Of a DNA stretch of 64,000 nucleotides, positions 1-7,952 are shown in pieces (position 1 is the first letter of the stretch; each line of letters starts with the position of its first letter). Source of the stretch: CALMKX01 sp044869955 (lineage in GTDB: Bacteria; Acidobacteriota; Thermoanaerobaculia; Multivoradales; SZUA-115). The notes under the pieces are model-generated. The model did not search any database and was not told the DNA's origin. It saw nothing but the letters and a program-made list of their open reading frames with translations. The DNA lies in assembly GCA_044869955.1 (NCBI GenBank), contig JBIOYC010000060.1, positions 10,510 through 74,509 of the forward strand. Reading direction: 5' to 3'. A program made the translations under genes and the position numbers.

Positions 1-251
1 TCGTAGGGTGGGTACTCGAAGAGGGGGTAATGCGGTACGACCACCTCGTGGTAGTGGAGGTTCTCGTAGAGCTCCGTCGAGACCTCGGCGTCGCGGCCTC
101 GCAGGCTGCCACAGAGGCTGGAGAGCCGGGTGGGCAGGGCGTAGCTGATGACGTGGACCTGGTCGCCGCGGGAGGCCAGTGCCATGGCGAGCTCGGTCGC
201 CACCACGCCCGAGCCGCCGTAGGTGGGGTAGCAGCTGATGCCGATCCTCAT
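1..251 (-). CDS. bshA: BshA, N-acetyl-alpha-D-glucosaminyl L-malate synthase (partial, N-terminal 83 residues)
   Basis: Glycosyltransferase of the first step of bacillithiol synthesis, joining GlcNAc from UDP-GlcNAc to L-malate in the cytoplasm. Only the N-terminus lies in the window; the gene runs off the left edge. The visible protein starts MRIGISCYPTYGGSGVVATE and continues to a stretch HEVVVPHYPLFEYPPY, both typical of BshA (GT4 fold, glycine-rich nucleotide-sugar loop). The ATG overlaps the bshB stop codon as ATGA, indicating translational coupling. Placement directly behind bshB and bshC supports the call. Confidence 0.9.
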   Translation of the reverse strand, partial: MRIGISCYPTYGGSGVVATELAMALASRGDQVHVISYALPTRLSSLCGSLRGRDAEVSTELYENLHYHEVVVPHYPLFEYPPY

Positions 252-979
252 CGGATCCCCCCCGGCAGCAGGCTCATCGGGTCGGCCACCGCGAGTGGCA
301 GCCGGGAGAAGAAGGGCTCACCAAAGGTGGCGCCGATCAGCTCCCCGAAATGCCGCGCACGACCTTCGACACCGAGGCGGAAGTCCGGGGTCGCCACCTT
401 GGTCATCGGCTCAGCTCGGGTCACGCCCGGCTGGTGGATCTGGCTGCCATAGGCGTCGAGGGCGGCCTGCTTCTGCGCCCAGCCGGTGGTGACGTCGACC
501 ACGAAGCTGGGGACGAAGAGGTCGTGCTGCATGTACGAGAAAACGGCGGCCGGGCGATGGGGCGTGCCCCCGCCGCCGCGGTAGGCGAGACCGGCATAGA
601 AGCAGGCCGATGCGACCAGCTGGTGGGCGCGACCGTGGTCCGGATGACGATCGGCGGGAGTCGGCCCCAGCACCAGCTCGGGTCGCAGGCGGCGCAGCAC
701 GGCGATGAGCTCGTCCTCCTCTGCCGTACCGAGGCGCAAGGCCGCGTCGCCGAAATCGAGCATCTCGAGCACCACCGCGCCGAGGGCCTGGGCCGCCGCC
801 TCGGCCTCCCGCCGGCGCTCGGCCACCGTGCCGCGGGTGCCGGCCTCGCCGCGGGTCAAGTGGAGGATGCCCACCCGCCGCCCGCGCTGGGCGAGCACCG
901 CCAGGGTGCCGCCGCAGCCCAGCTCGGCGTCGTCGGGGTGGGCGCCGATCGCCAGGACGTCCACGGTCTCGCTCACCAT
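248..979 (-). CDS. bshB: BshB, zinc-dependent GlcNAc-malate deacetylase
   Basis: Removes the acetyl group from GlcNAc-malate in bacillithiol synthesis. It is a 243-residue PIG-L/LmbE-family protein. The metal-binding motif AHPDDAE is at residues 13-19 (His14, Asp17), and a second histidine-rich motif, RHPDHGRAH, is at 111-119. The ATG at 979 follows an AGGGAG ribosome site, 8 nt after the bshC stop. LmbE enzymes also act on mycothiol conjugates and other N-acetyl sugars, but placement between bshC and bshA makes the bacillithiol assignment strong. The 3' end overlaps bshA by 4 nt. Confidence 0.92.
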   Translation of the reverse strand: MVSETVDVLAIGAHPDDAELGCGGTLAVLAQRGRRVGILHLTRGEAGTRGTVAERRREAEAAAQALGAVVLEMLDFGDAALRLGTAEEDELIAVLRRLRPELVLGPTPADRHPDHGRAHQLVASACFYAGLAYRGGGGTPHRPAAVFSYMQHDLFVPSFVVDVTTGWAQKQAALDAYGSQIHQPGVTRAEPMTKVATPDFRLGVEGRARHFGELIGATFGEPFFSRLPLAVADPMSLLPGGIR

Positions 980-987
980 CGGTCTCC

Positions 988-2619
988 CTATTCGGCTCCG
1001 GGGCGGATCAGGTGGAGGTAGCGCGGATCGAGGCCGAGGTCGCGCAGCAGAGCCGGCACGAAGCGCTCACCATGGCGAGCCACGAACCAGGCCGTGGCGA
1101 TCGCCCGCTCCTGCAACCGGCCGCCCGGCAGCAGGGTCTCCCGCAGCTGCTCGATGCGCCGGTGGGAGAGCTCGTCCCGGCGCGCGGCCGCGGCGGTGAG
1201 CTTCTCGCCGAAGGTGGTGAGCGCACGGTCGATCTGCTCGCGGGTCTTCTGCCAGGGGCCGTCGAGCCCGGGGTCGATGGCCAGGGTTCGCTCCCTCAGG
1301 GCATCGAGCTCGGCCACGATGCGCTCTCGAGCTCCTTCGGCGAGGTCGCCGCCCCGACCCGCGGCGAGACGGCGCTCGAGAGCGGCCCGGTCGCCGAGGA
1401 TCTCGCCGAGCCCGACCGGCAGCCCGGCGAGCCAGGAGAGCTGCTTGCCTTCGACGACCGCCGCGCTGGGCCGGAGGGCGAGAGTGGATGGCGCCACCTC
1501 GACCACAGGGTAAGCCGCCGCCACCTGGGCCATGTAGGCAAGCTCGCCCGGGCCCAGCACGAAGACCGAGGTGCCGAGCACGGCGTCCTGGACCACCGGC
1601 CGGGCGAGGACTCCCGGGCTGACCAGCAGGGGATTGTCGGCGATCGCCCCCAGCAGGTCGGCCGTCTCGAGTGGCGGGCGATCCACCCCGCGCAGGGTAA
1701 AACGGCCGTCCTCGTGCCCTTCGAGACGCCGGCGCCGGCCCTCGACCAACAAGAAGAGGGGCAAGGAGCCGGCCTGGAAGGACACCTGGGGCGAGTAGCC
1801 CCGGCTCGCCACCCGCTCCGTGGCCAGGGCATACGCCCGGTCGACCTCGCGCCAGCGCTCGACGAAACGGGCGAGGATCGGCCGCTGGGCGGCCTTGAGC
1901 TGCGGCAGCTGGGCATCGAGGAAAAGGGGGCTCCGGTCGCCCAACCAGGCGATGAGAAGCCGGGGGAAGGCCTCGCCGAAGCGGGCCGCCGGTCGCCACC
2001 ACCGGGCTGCGGTCCGCCACGCCTCACGCCAGCCAGGCTGCTCGGAAAGGGTCTCCAGCTCGGCGAGCACGCCCTCGACCCCCGGACCGACGCTGCGGGC
2101 ACCGAGGGGCACGAGAGGCTCGGGGTCCTCGCCGAGGTCGAGGGTGCGGGCGCCGCCGGTCGCCGGGACGGCCATCCGGGCGGTCTCCGCGAAGTCGTGG
2201 TCCTCGGTCGCCATCCAGAAGATGGCCACCGCCGGCTGGCCCGCGGCCTCCAGGGCCTCTGCCCAGGCGACGGCAGCCACCGCCTTGACCAGGGTCAAGA
2301 GAGGCCCACCCAGGAGCCCCGGCTGCTGGCCGGTGACCACCACACGGGTGTGCGGGTCGGCGAGGCGCTCGGCCAGACGGGCCGCGGCCGGATGGCCATA
2401 GGCGGTGTTGGTGGCGGCGAGGGCGGCAGCGATCGCCCGCCGATCCACCGCCGGGGGTGCCGGCGGCACGCCCCCGGGCTCGGCCCAGCCGAGCGGGGCG
2501 ATCAGATCCCGGTCCCGGCCCTCGAGCAGGGCGGCGGAGAAGGAAGAGAGCAGGCCCGCCGAGACGAGGTCGATTCGCGGGTCGGTCTGTTGGGGGGCCT
2601 GGGGGAGGGGCTCGCTCAT
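988..2619 (-). CDS. bshC: BshC, putative bacillithiol cysteine-adding enzyme
   Basis: Thought to add cysteine to glucosaminyl-malate, the last step of bacillithiol synthesis. The 543-residue product has the usual family length and the family motif VVVTGQQPGLLGGP at about residues 93-106. I chose the ATG at 2619 (MSEPLPQAPQQTDPRIDL); the frame stays open far upstream only because of GC-rich codon bias, and the methyltransferase gene occupies that stretch. It lies 20 nt behind the methyltransferase gene and 8 nt before bshB, in one operon. The middle of the protein is rich in Glu/Arg, in keeping with the coiled-coil C-terminal region known in BshC. Confidence 0.9.
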   Translation of the reverse strand: MSEPLPQAPQQTDPRIDLVSAGLLSSFSAALLEGRDRDLIAPLGWAEPGGVPPAPPAVDRRAIAAALAATNTAYGHPAAARLAERLADPHTRVVVTGQQPGLLGGPLLTLVKAVAAVAWAEALEAAGQPAVAIFWMATEDHDFAETARMAVPATGGARTLDLGEDPEPLVPLGARSVGPGVEGVLAELETLSEQPGWREAWRTAARWWRPAARFGEAFPRLLIAWLGDRSPLFLDAQLPQLKAAQRPILARFVERWREVDRAYALATERVASRGYSPQVSFQAGSLPLFLLVEGRRRRLEGHEDGRFTLRGVDRPPLETADLLGAIADNPLLVSPGVLARPVVQDAVLGTSVFVLGPGELAYMAQVAAAYPVVEVAPSTLALRPSAAVVEGKQLSWLAGLPVGLGEILGDRAALERRLAAGRGGDLAEGARERIVAELDALRERTLAIDPGLDGPWQKTREQIDRALTTFGEKLTAAAARRDELSHRRIEQLRETLLPGGRLQERAIATAWFVARHGERFVPALLRDLGLDPRYLHLIRPGAE

Positions 2620-2639
2620 CGTGGAGTCTCGGAAGTCGG

Positions 2640-3359
2640 TCAACGGGAGCTGCGGGCGGCGAGGATCAGGCGGTCGCTTTCGGTCGAGTAGGTTGCGCCG
2701 GAGAAGTCGCCCCAGGTTTCGACCACCTCGAGCCCGGCCCAGCGGAGACCCTGGGCGACCTCCTCGTGGCGGTAGGCGCGGACGCTCTCGAGGAAGCTGC
2801 GTCCGGTGCCGTCCAGCTCGGTGAGGCGGATCCGCTTGTTGATCCGCTGGCGGGCGGCATCGTACCAGCGCTCGATGGTGACCTCGCGGCCATCGAGGTC
2901 CCGCCGCTCGCGGGCTTTCAGGCCGCGGATGGCCGGCTCGGGATTGAACAGGTCGATCAGGAACCAGCCGCCGGGAGTGAGCACCCGCACCACCTCCTCG
3001 ATCACGCGGAAGTTCTCTCGCTCGCTCTCGAAGTAGCCGAAGGAGGTGAAGAAGTTGAGGACCCAGTCGAAGGTGGCGTCGGCAAAGGGCAAGGCGCGCA
3101 TGTCGGCACCGACTCGCGGCAGGCCCGGCCGCTCGGCGAGCAGGGTCAGAGAGAGGTCGACGCCGATGGTCCTGAGACCCTGGCGGCAGAGCGATTCGGT
3201 GTGACGGCCCGCGCCGCAGGCGAGATCGAGCACCGCTCGTGGACGGCCGGGGCCCAGTCGCTCGATCACGAAGGCGACGTGCCGCTCCGCCTCCTCGAGG
3301 TCGCGATGGGCGTAGAGCTCGAGGTACTCGGCACCGAACCACTCCTTGTACCAGGCCAT
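2640..3359 (-). CDS. Class I SAM-dependent methyltransferase
   Basis: A 239-residue small-molecule type methyltransferase. SAM-binding motif I is LDLACGAGRHTE (residues 45-56), followed by an acidic strand GVDLS and a GADMRALPF motif typical of the Methyltransf_25/11 families. The N-terminus MAWYKEWFGAEYLELY resembles UbiE-like enzymes of unknown substrate. It is the first gene of the bacillithiol operon, so a role on a thiol or a related metabolite is possible but not shown. A -10-like TATGAT ends 8 nt before the ATG and no ribosome site is visible, so the mRNA may be leaderless. Confidence 0.8.
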   Translation of the reverse strand: MAWYKEWFGAEYLELYAHRDLEEAERHVAFVIERLGPGRPRAVLDLACGAGRHTESLCRQGLRTIGVDLSLTLLAERPGLPRVGADMRALPFADATFDWVLNFFTSFGYFESERENFRVIEEVVRVLTPGGWFLIDLFNPEPAIRGLKARERRDLDGREVTIERWYDAARQRINKRIRLTELDGTGRSFLESVRAYRHEEVAQGLRWAGLEVVETWGDFSGATYSTESDRLILAARSSR

Positions 3360-3367
3360 GCACGCCG

Positions 3368-3373
3368 ATCATA
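3368..3373 (-). promoter_or_regulatory. -10-like TATGAT for the methyltransferase-bsh operon
   Basis: On the minus strand the hexamer TATGAT ends 8 nt before the ATG at 3359. No Shine-Dalgarno sequence fits in that space, which suggests a leaderless or near-leaderless transcript. It lies back to back with a plus-strand hexamer at 3394-3399, so both promoters share a 47-bp divergent gap. Confidence 0.45.
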
Positions 3374-3393
3374 GCCCGGGCCTTCGCCCGCGA

Positions 3394-3399
3394 TATCCT
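3394..3399 (+). promoter_or_regulatory. -10-like TATCCT, leaderless type
   Basis: TATCCT ends exactly 7 nt before the ATG at 3407, the spacing expected when transcription begins at the start codon. The same spacing recurs at 20545, 27450, 30148 and 60904. Confidence 0.4.
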
Positions 3400-3406
3400 T
3401 CGCCCC

Positions 3407-3682
3407 ATGCAGCGCCGACGGCTCTCCGCGGTTGCTTTCCTGCTCGGCTTCCTGCTCCACAGCGTGGTGGTGGCGACGGTGTGGCTGCGCTGGGGGGCCG
3501 GGCTCAAGAGCCTGCTCCTGGTGTGGATGGATGCGCCGTGGTCGCTGCTCTGGCTGGGCGCGCCCGCCGAGCGGCTGCTCCCCCTCTCTCTGCTGGTGGG
3601 CGGGTTGTGGTGGGGTGCCGTGACCGGCCTGCTGACCTTCGCCTTCGGCCGGCTCACGGCCGTGCGCCCCGCCCCCCCATGA
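3407..3682 (+). CDS. Small membrane protein of unknown function
   Basis: A 91-residue protein that I do not recognise. Two or three hydrophobic segments are visible (about residues 5-27, 32-50 and 55-80), with a basic N-terminus MQRRR and no soluble domain, so it is very probably an inner-membrane protein. The ATG was chosen because a TATCCT hexamer sits 7 nt upstream. Its stop codon overlaps the dusB start as ATGA, so the two are translated together. Length and topology suggest a small accessory protein, but no function can be read from the sequence. Confidence 0.6.
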   Translation: MQRRRLSAVAFLLGFLLHSVVVATVWLRWGAGLKSLLLVWMDAPWSLLWLGAPAERLLPLSLLVGGLWWGAVTGLLTFAFGRLTAVRPAPP

Positions 3683-4671
3683 TCCCCGCGCTGCGACTCG
3701 GGAGTCTCGCCGTCGACCCACCCCTGCTGCTCGCGCCCATGGCCGGCATCACGGATCGGGACTTCCGCCTCCTGCTGCGCCGCATCGGCGGCGTGGGGCT
3801 GGTTGCCATGGAGTTCGTCTCCGCTCGCGGCATTGTCCGGGGTGAGGAGAGGACCTGGAAGCTCCTGGCCATGAGCCCCGAGGAGCGCCCCCTGGCGATC
3901 CAGATCTACGGCGCGGACCCCCTGGCCATGGCCGAGGCCGCGCGGGTCGCCGAGGCGAGCGGGGCGGACGTCTGCGACATCAACATGGGCTGTCCGGCGA
4001 ACAAGATCCTGAAGGGCTGCGCCGGCGCCGCCTTGATGGGGGACCTCGCCCTCGCCCAGCGGATCATCGCCGCCGTTCGGCGGGCCACCCGGCTGCCGGT
4101 GACGGTGAAGTTCCGGCTCGGCCTGGACGACCGGCGCCAGAGCTACCTCGAGCTGGGCCGCCTCTGCGAGGGGGAAGGTGCGGCCGCCGTCGCCGTGCAC
4201 GCACGCACGGCGCGGCAGATGTTCTCGGGCCGGGCCGACTGGTCGCGCATCGCGCGGCTCAAGGAAGCGCTCTCGATCCCGGTGGTCGGCAACGGCGACG
4301 TCGAGACTCCCGACGATGCCCTGCGCCTCTTCGCCGAGACCGGCTGCGACGCCGTGATGATCGGGCGAGGTGCGACCGCCAACCCTTGGATCTTCCGCCA
4401 GATCGCCGCCCGCCTCGCGGGCCGCAGGGACCTCGATCCTTCGCTCCCCGAGCGGGCCGCCCTGATCCGCAGCCACTTCCAGACCGTGGTTGAGAACGAG
4501 GGCCCCGGGGACGACCTGCACAAGCTGCGTACCTTCACCCGCTGGTACAGCTTCGGCCTGCCGGAAGGGCTCGCCCTGCGGCGGCAGATCGGTGGCTTCA
4601 TGGACGTGCCGAGCCTGCTCGCCGGGGTGGATCGCTTCCTCGACGAGCAGGCGACGCGAGAGGCGGCGTGA
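3679..4671 (+). CDS. dusB: tRNA-dihydrouridine synthase (DusB type)
   Basis: FMN-dependent enzyme reducing uridine to dihydrouridine in tRNA D-loops. The 330-residue product has the TIM-barrel start LLLAPMAGITDRDFR (residues 17-30) and the NMGCPANKILKGCAGAALM segment (102-120), where Cys105 is the expected proton donor. The FMN-phosphate loop VVGNGDVETPDDA and the MIGRGATANPWIF motif follow, and a C-terminal helical region ends the protein. The ATG overlaps the stop of the small membrane protein, and its own stop overlaps the next ATG as TGATG, so three genes form a coupled set. DusB rather than DusA or DusC is judged from overall motif similarity. Confidence 0.9.
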   Translation: MIPALRLGSLAVDPPLLLAPMAGITDRDFRLLLRRIGGVGLVAMEFVSARGIVRGEERTWKLLAMSPEERPLAIQIYGADPLAMAEAARVAEASGADVCDINMGCPANKILKGCAGAALMGDLALAQRIIAAVRRATRLPVTVKFRLGLDDRRQSYLELGRLCEGEGAAAVAVHARTARQMFSGRADWSRIARLKEALSIPVVGNGDVETPDDALRLFAETGCDAVMIGRGATANPWIFRQIAARLAGRRDLDPSLPERAALIRSHFQTVVENEGPGDDLHKLRTFTRWYSFGLPEGLALRRQIGGFMDVPSLLAGVDRFLDEQATREAA

Positions 4672-5153
4672 TGGCCGAGGGCACAGCCGAGATCTTCGAG
4701 TGCACCATCGCCGCGCCAGAGGCGGAGGTGCGCACGCTGCTCGCGAAGACCGCGGAGCTCTGGGGCGGAGAGCTCGACTCCGCGAACGGCGAGGTCACCT
4801 TGCCGGTGGCTGCGGGCATGTACCAGGGCTGGGTCCGCTGTCGTTCGAAGGTCACCGCCGGGGAGGGGGAGACGCACGTCGAGCTCACGGTGGTGGCGAA
4901 GGCCTATCGCCTCCGGGGCCGAGCGGCGGTGGTCCTGGCGATCGCCCTCGCGGGAGCCCTGGTGGCCATCGCCTGGCCGTTCTACCCGGCGCTCCTGCCC
5001 CTGGCTCCGCTCGGCGTCGGGCTGGTCATCGCGGCGTGGTTCCTGGTCATCGCCCGCCTCGCCACCTCGAGCCCCGCGGACTATCTGGCTGAAATCACCC
5101 GCTTTGCCGAGGGCGAGGTGCCGTTTCCCGATCTGGAGGAGCGAAGGGAATAG
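4671..5153 (+). CDS. Hypothetical protein with two membrane segments
   Basis: A 160-residue protein not assigned to a family. The first 85 residues are soluble and mixed alpha/beta in character. Two hydrophobic helices follow at about 82-100 and 104-124, joined by a short loop with prolines, then an acidic tail (FPDLEERRE). This gives a hairpin-anchored protein with both ends on the same side. The start may be the ATG at 4671 or the in-frame GTG one codon earlier; the ATG overlaps the dusB stop. Co-translation with dusB is the only functional clue. Confidence 0.6.
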   Translation: MAEGTAEIFECTIAAPEAEVRTLLAKTAELWGGELDSANGEVTLPVAAGMYQGWVRCRSKVTAGEGETHVELTVVAKAYRLRGRAAVVLAIALAGALVAIAWPFYPALLPLAPLGVGLVIAAWFLVIARLATSSPADYLAEITRFAEGEVPFPDLEERRE

Positions 5154-5197
5154 GACCCTCGGGTCCCCTGTTACCGTTGTCGGTTCTTTGGCAACTC

Positions 5198-5553
5198 GGG
5201 GGCGTACCGGTTTCGACGGGGAACAGGCGGGGCGGGGGCTGCGTGCCGAGCTCGGTGCTCGTACACAGCCGAAAAAACACAAAAGCCAACGACAACCTGG
5301 CTCTCGCGGCCTAAAAAACGGCTGCGACGCATCTCAGAAGCGTTCGACTCGCGACGCCCTGAGATGTGACACTTCAAGCGAGTCGGAGAGCGTGATTTGC
5401 CCTGCGTCACGCTCCGACACACAGCGGGGCTGGCCTGCTGGTTCGGTGCCTTCTTCCTGGACCGGCGGGCGAGAACTTCGAAGAAGGCTACGCACGTAGA
5501 TGCCACCGTGACGCGTTTTCCGGACGTGGGTTCGACTCCCACCGCCTCCACCA
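5198..5553 (+). ncRNA. ssrA: tmRNA (transfer-messenger RNA)
   Basis: Rescues stalled ribosomes by acting as both tRNA and mRNA. The 5' end GGGGGCG pairs with CGCCUCC at 5543-5549, followed by an encoded ACCA, forming a 7-bp acceptor stem. The 5' domain has the conserved CGTACCGGTTTCGACGGGG and the 3' domain has the T-arm GTGGGTTCGACTCCCAC. The tag frame ends with codons for ANDNLALAA and a TAA stop at 5312-5314. The tag may start a few codons upstream (residues KNTK precede in frame); I could not fix the resume codon. About 230 nt follow before the T-arm, room for the usual pseudoknots. Confidence 0.96.
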
Positions 5554-5590
5554 ACTTGCCATCCTCCGCCAGCAACCTTCAGAAAACCCC

Positions 5591-6625
5591 TCACTCGCGC
5601 TGCTTGGCGCGCTTCAGGCTCTCCGTGTAGGGCGGCCGCAGCACACCGACCTCCGTGACGATCGCCGTGATCAGCTCGTTCGGCGTGACGTCGAAGGCGA
5701 GGTTCAAGGCGTCGCTGCCTGCGGGCGCGACCACCACGCCGAAGACCTCGCGCACCTCCTCGGGTGAGCGCTCCTCGATCGGGATCCCGGAGCCGTCGGG
5801 CAAGTCGAGATCTACGGTCGATCGCGGCGCCGCCACGTAGAAGGGCACTCCGTGACGGGCGGCCAGCACGGCCACCGTGTAGGTGCCGATCTTGTTCGCG
5901 GTGTCGCCGTTGGCGGCGATGCGATCCGCCCCCACCACCACCCGTTCGACCAGCCCACGGGACATCAGGGCACCGACGCTCGAGTCCGTCACCAGGCGGT
6001 GGGGGATGCCGAGGCGGGCGAGCTCCCAGGCGGTCAGCCGCGCACCCTGGAGCAAGGGACGGGTCTCGTCCACCCACACCTGAGCCACCTTGCCCAGGCG
6101 CCAGGCGGCCTGGATCACGCCGAGGGCGGTGCCGAAGCCGGCGGTGGCCAGGGCCCCGGCGTTGCAGTGGGTGAGCACCCGGTCTCCGGAAGTGAAGAGG
6201 GATGCGCCGTGCTCTCCCAGCGCGCGGTTGGCGGCCACGTCCTCCTCGCGGAGCCGCTCGGCCCAGGCGAGGAGGGCCGTGCGGGCGGTGGCCGATCCCC
6301 GGGTTCTTGTGTCGGCGAAGACCTGCCGGCCCTGGTCCAAGGCCCAGCGCAGATTCACGGCGGTGGGGCGGGTCCCGGCGAGGAGCTCCCAGGCGTCCTG
6401 GAAGTGGCGGTCGAGGTTCTGCCCGGCGCCGTCGATGGCCAGGACCAGGCCAAAGGCCGCGGCCACACCGATGGCCGGCGCTCCCCGCACCGCGAGCCGC
6501 CGGATCGCCTCGGCCACCTGTTCGGGGCGGGTGCAGCGGAGCCAGGTCTCCTCGCGGGGAAGCCGCGCCTGGTCGAGGAGCAGCAGGGCATCGTCCTGCC
6601 ACCGGATCGGGCTGAAGTCGTCCAT
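5591..6625 (-). CDS. mtnA: S-methyl-5-thioribose-1-phosphate isomerase
   Basis: Isomerises methylthioribose-1-phosphate to methylthioribulose-1-phosphate in methionine salvage. The 344-residue product matches the family length and carries RGAPAIGVAAAFG (residues 48-59), THCNAGALATAG (152-163, catalytic Cys154) and VGADRIAANGDTANKIG (231-247, catalytic Asp234). These separate it from eIF2B-like relatives. No other salvage gene is adjacent, but the divergent neighbour is a cystathionine-metabolism PLP enzyme, so this is a small sulfur amino-acid locus. The gene ends 37 nt from the tmRNA, facing it. Confidence 0.93.
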   Translation of the reverse strand: MDDFSPIRWQDDALLLLDQARLPREETWLRCTRPEQVAEAIRRLAVRGAPAIGVAAAFGLVLAIDGAGQNLDRHFQDAWELLAGTRPTAVNLRWALDQGRQVFADTRTRGSATARTALLAWAERLREEDVAANRALGEHGASLFTSGDRVLTHCNAGALATAGFGTALGVIQAAWRLGKVAQVWVDETRPLLQGARLTAWELARLGIPHRLVTDSSVGALMSRGLVERVVVGADRIAANGDTANKIGTYTVAVLAARHGVPFYVAAPRSTVDLDLPDGSGIPIEERSPEEVREVFGVVVAPAGSDALNLAFDVTPNELITAIVTEVGVLRPPYTESLKRAKQRE

Positions 6626-6700
6626 GGGCGTCGCCGTGTCGTTATCTGGGTCGCAAGGCGTCGATTCTACTCTCGGGGTGAAGGGCCCCGGACCGCCTGG

Positions 6701-6755
6701 TAGACTCCCGGCACGTCCGAACGGACTTCACGCGAGCACCTCGGGGAGGTAGCGC
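6701..6755 (+). promoter_or_regulatory. Probable -10 and leader of the cystathionine enzyme gene
   Basis: TAGACT at 6701-6706 is a plausible -10. The leader holds a small hairpin GTCCGAACGGAC (6715-6726) and a strong ribosome site GGGGAGGT (6743-6750), 5 nt before the TTG start. I see no known SAM-riboswitch consensus in this short leader. Confidence 0.35.
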
Positions 6756-7925
6756 TTGACCAAGGATTCACCCCAGCACGGTTTTGCCACGCTTGCGATC
6801 CACGGCGGCCAGGAGCCCGACCCCTCGACCGGATCGGTCACCGTCCCCATCTACCAGACCTCGACCTACGTACAGGACGGCCTGGGCGAGAACCGGGGCT
6901 ACGAGTACGCCCGCGGCCAGAATCCAACGCGCGCTGCTCTCGAGCGCAACATTGCTCTGCTCGAGGAAGGTGTGGCCGGCCACGCCTTCGCGTCGGGGAT
7001 GGCGGCGATCTCGGCCCTGCTCTCCCTGGTGCGCTCGGGCGAGAAGGTGGTGGCCTCACGCACCGTCTACGGTGGAACCTATCGCTACTTCAGCCGTGTC
7101 CTCGACCGCACCGGCATCGAGTTCCGGTGGATCGACAGCACGAACCTCGACGCGGTGGCGGCGGCGGTCGACGAGCGCACGCGGCTGGTCTACCTCGAGA
7201 CTCCCACCAACCCCCTGATGGAGATCACCGACCTCGCGGCGGTGGCGGAGATCGCCCACGCCCGGGGCGCCCTGGTGGCGGTGGACAACACCTTCCTCTC
7301 CCCCTACCTCCAGAAGCCCTTGACTCTGGGGGCCGACGTGGTGGTGCACTCGGCCACGAAGTTCCTCAACGGCCACTCGGACTGCCTGGGGGGTCTGCTG
7401 GTCAGCCGCTCGCCCGAGCTCGCGGAGTGGCTGGCTTTCGTCCAGAAGTCAGCCGGCGCCATTCTCGGCCCCTTCGACAGCTTCCTGATCCTGCGCGGCA
7501 TCAAGACTCTGGGGGTACGCATGGAGCGGCACGAGGCGAACACTCGCCAGCTCGTCCACCTCCTGAGCCACCACCCGGCCGTGAGGAAGGTGCTCTACCC
7601 CGGGCAGCCCGAGCATCCCGGGCATGCCGTGCACTGCCGCCAGGCGCGGGGGTTCGGCGGCGTGCTCTCCATCGAGCTCGGCAGCTTCGCCCGGGCCAAG
7701 GCATTCCTCGAGGCACTGCGGCTGTTCGCACTGGCCGAGAGCCTGGGGGGCGTCGAGTCCCTGGCCTCGCATCCCGCGCTGATGACCCACGCCTCGATGC
7801 CGGCCGAAGCCCGCGAGGGGCTCGGCATCACGGACGGTTTGGTGCGGCTGTCGGTGGGAATCGAGGAGGTGGACGACCTGCTGGTGGACGTGGATCAGGC
7901 TCTGGCGGCGGCCGCGCGGGCCTGA
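6756..7925 (+). CDS. Cys/Met-metabolism PLP enzyme (cystathionine gamma-synthase/gamma-lyase family)
   Basis: A 389-residue PLP-dependent trans-sulfuration enzyme. Visible are YEYARGQNPTRAALE (residues 49-63), ASGMAAISALLSL, the LETPTNP segment (147-153), the PLP-ring aspartate in AVDNTF (Asp177) and the Schiff-base lysine in HSATKFLNGHSD (Lys202). The end RLSVGIEEVDDLLVD is also typical. Sequence alone does not separate cystathionine gamma-synthase, gamma-lyase, methionine gamma-lyase or O-acetylhomoserine sulfhydrylase. Translation begins at TTG, fixed by GGGGAGGT 5 nt upstream; there is no suitable ATG. It is divergent from mtnA, which fits a methionine/cysteine role. Confidence 0.88.
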   Translation: MTKDSPQHGFATLAIHGGQEPDPSTGSVTVPIYQTSTYVQDGLGENRGYEYARGQNPTRAALERNIALLEEGVAGHAFASGMAAISALLSLVRSGEKVVASRTVYGGTYRYFSRVLDRTGIEFRWIDSTNLDAVAAAVDERTRLVYLETPTNPLMEITDLAAVAEIAHARGALVAVDNTFLSPYLQKPLTLGADVVVHSATKFLNGHSDCLGGLLVSRSPELAEWLAFVQKSAGAILGPFDSFLILRGIKTLGVRMERHEANTRQLVHLLSHHPAVRKVLYPGQPEHPGHAVHCRQARGFGGVLSIELGSFARAKAFLEALRLFALAESLGGVESLASHPALMTHASMPAEAREGLGITDGLVRLSVGIEEVDDLLVDVDQALAAAARA

Positions 7926-7952
7926 TCGGCAGCGGCGAGGGGCTCGGCGGGT

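Noticed and set aside
988..4521. A 1177-residue reading frame covering bshC, the methyltransferase and dusB on the minus strand
   Set aside because: Only the part downstream of 2619 matches a family (BshC). The upstream extension is an open-frame artefact of high GC content that runs antisense to dusB.
6626..6755. SAM riboswitch upstream of the cystathionine enzyme gene
   Set aside because: The gap is shared with a divergent gene and the leader after the -10 is about 40 nt; I see no SAM-I or SAM-II core.
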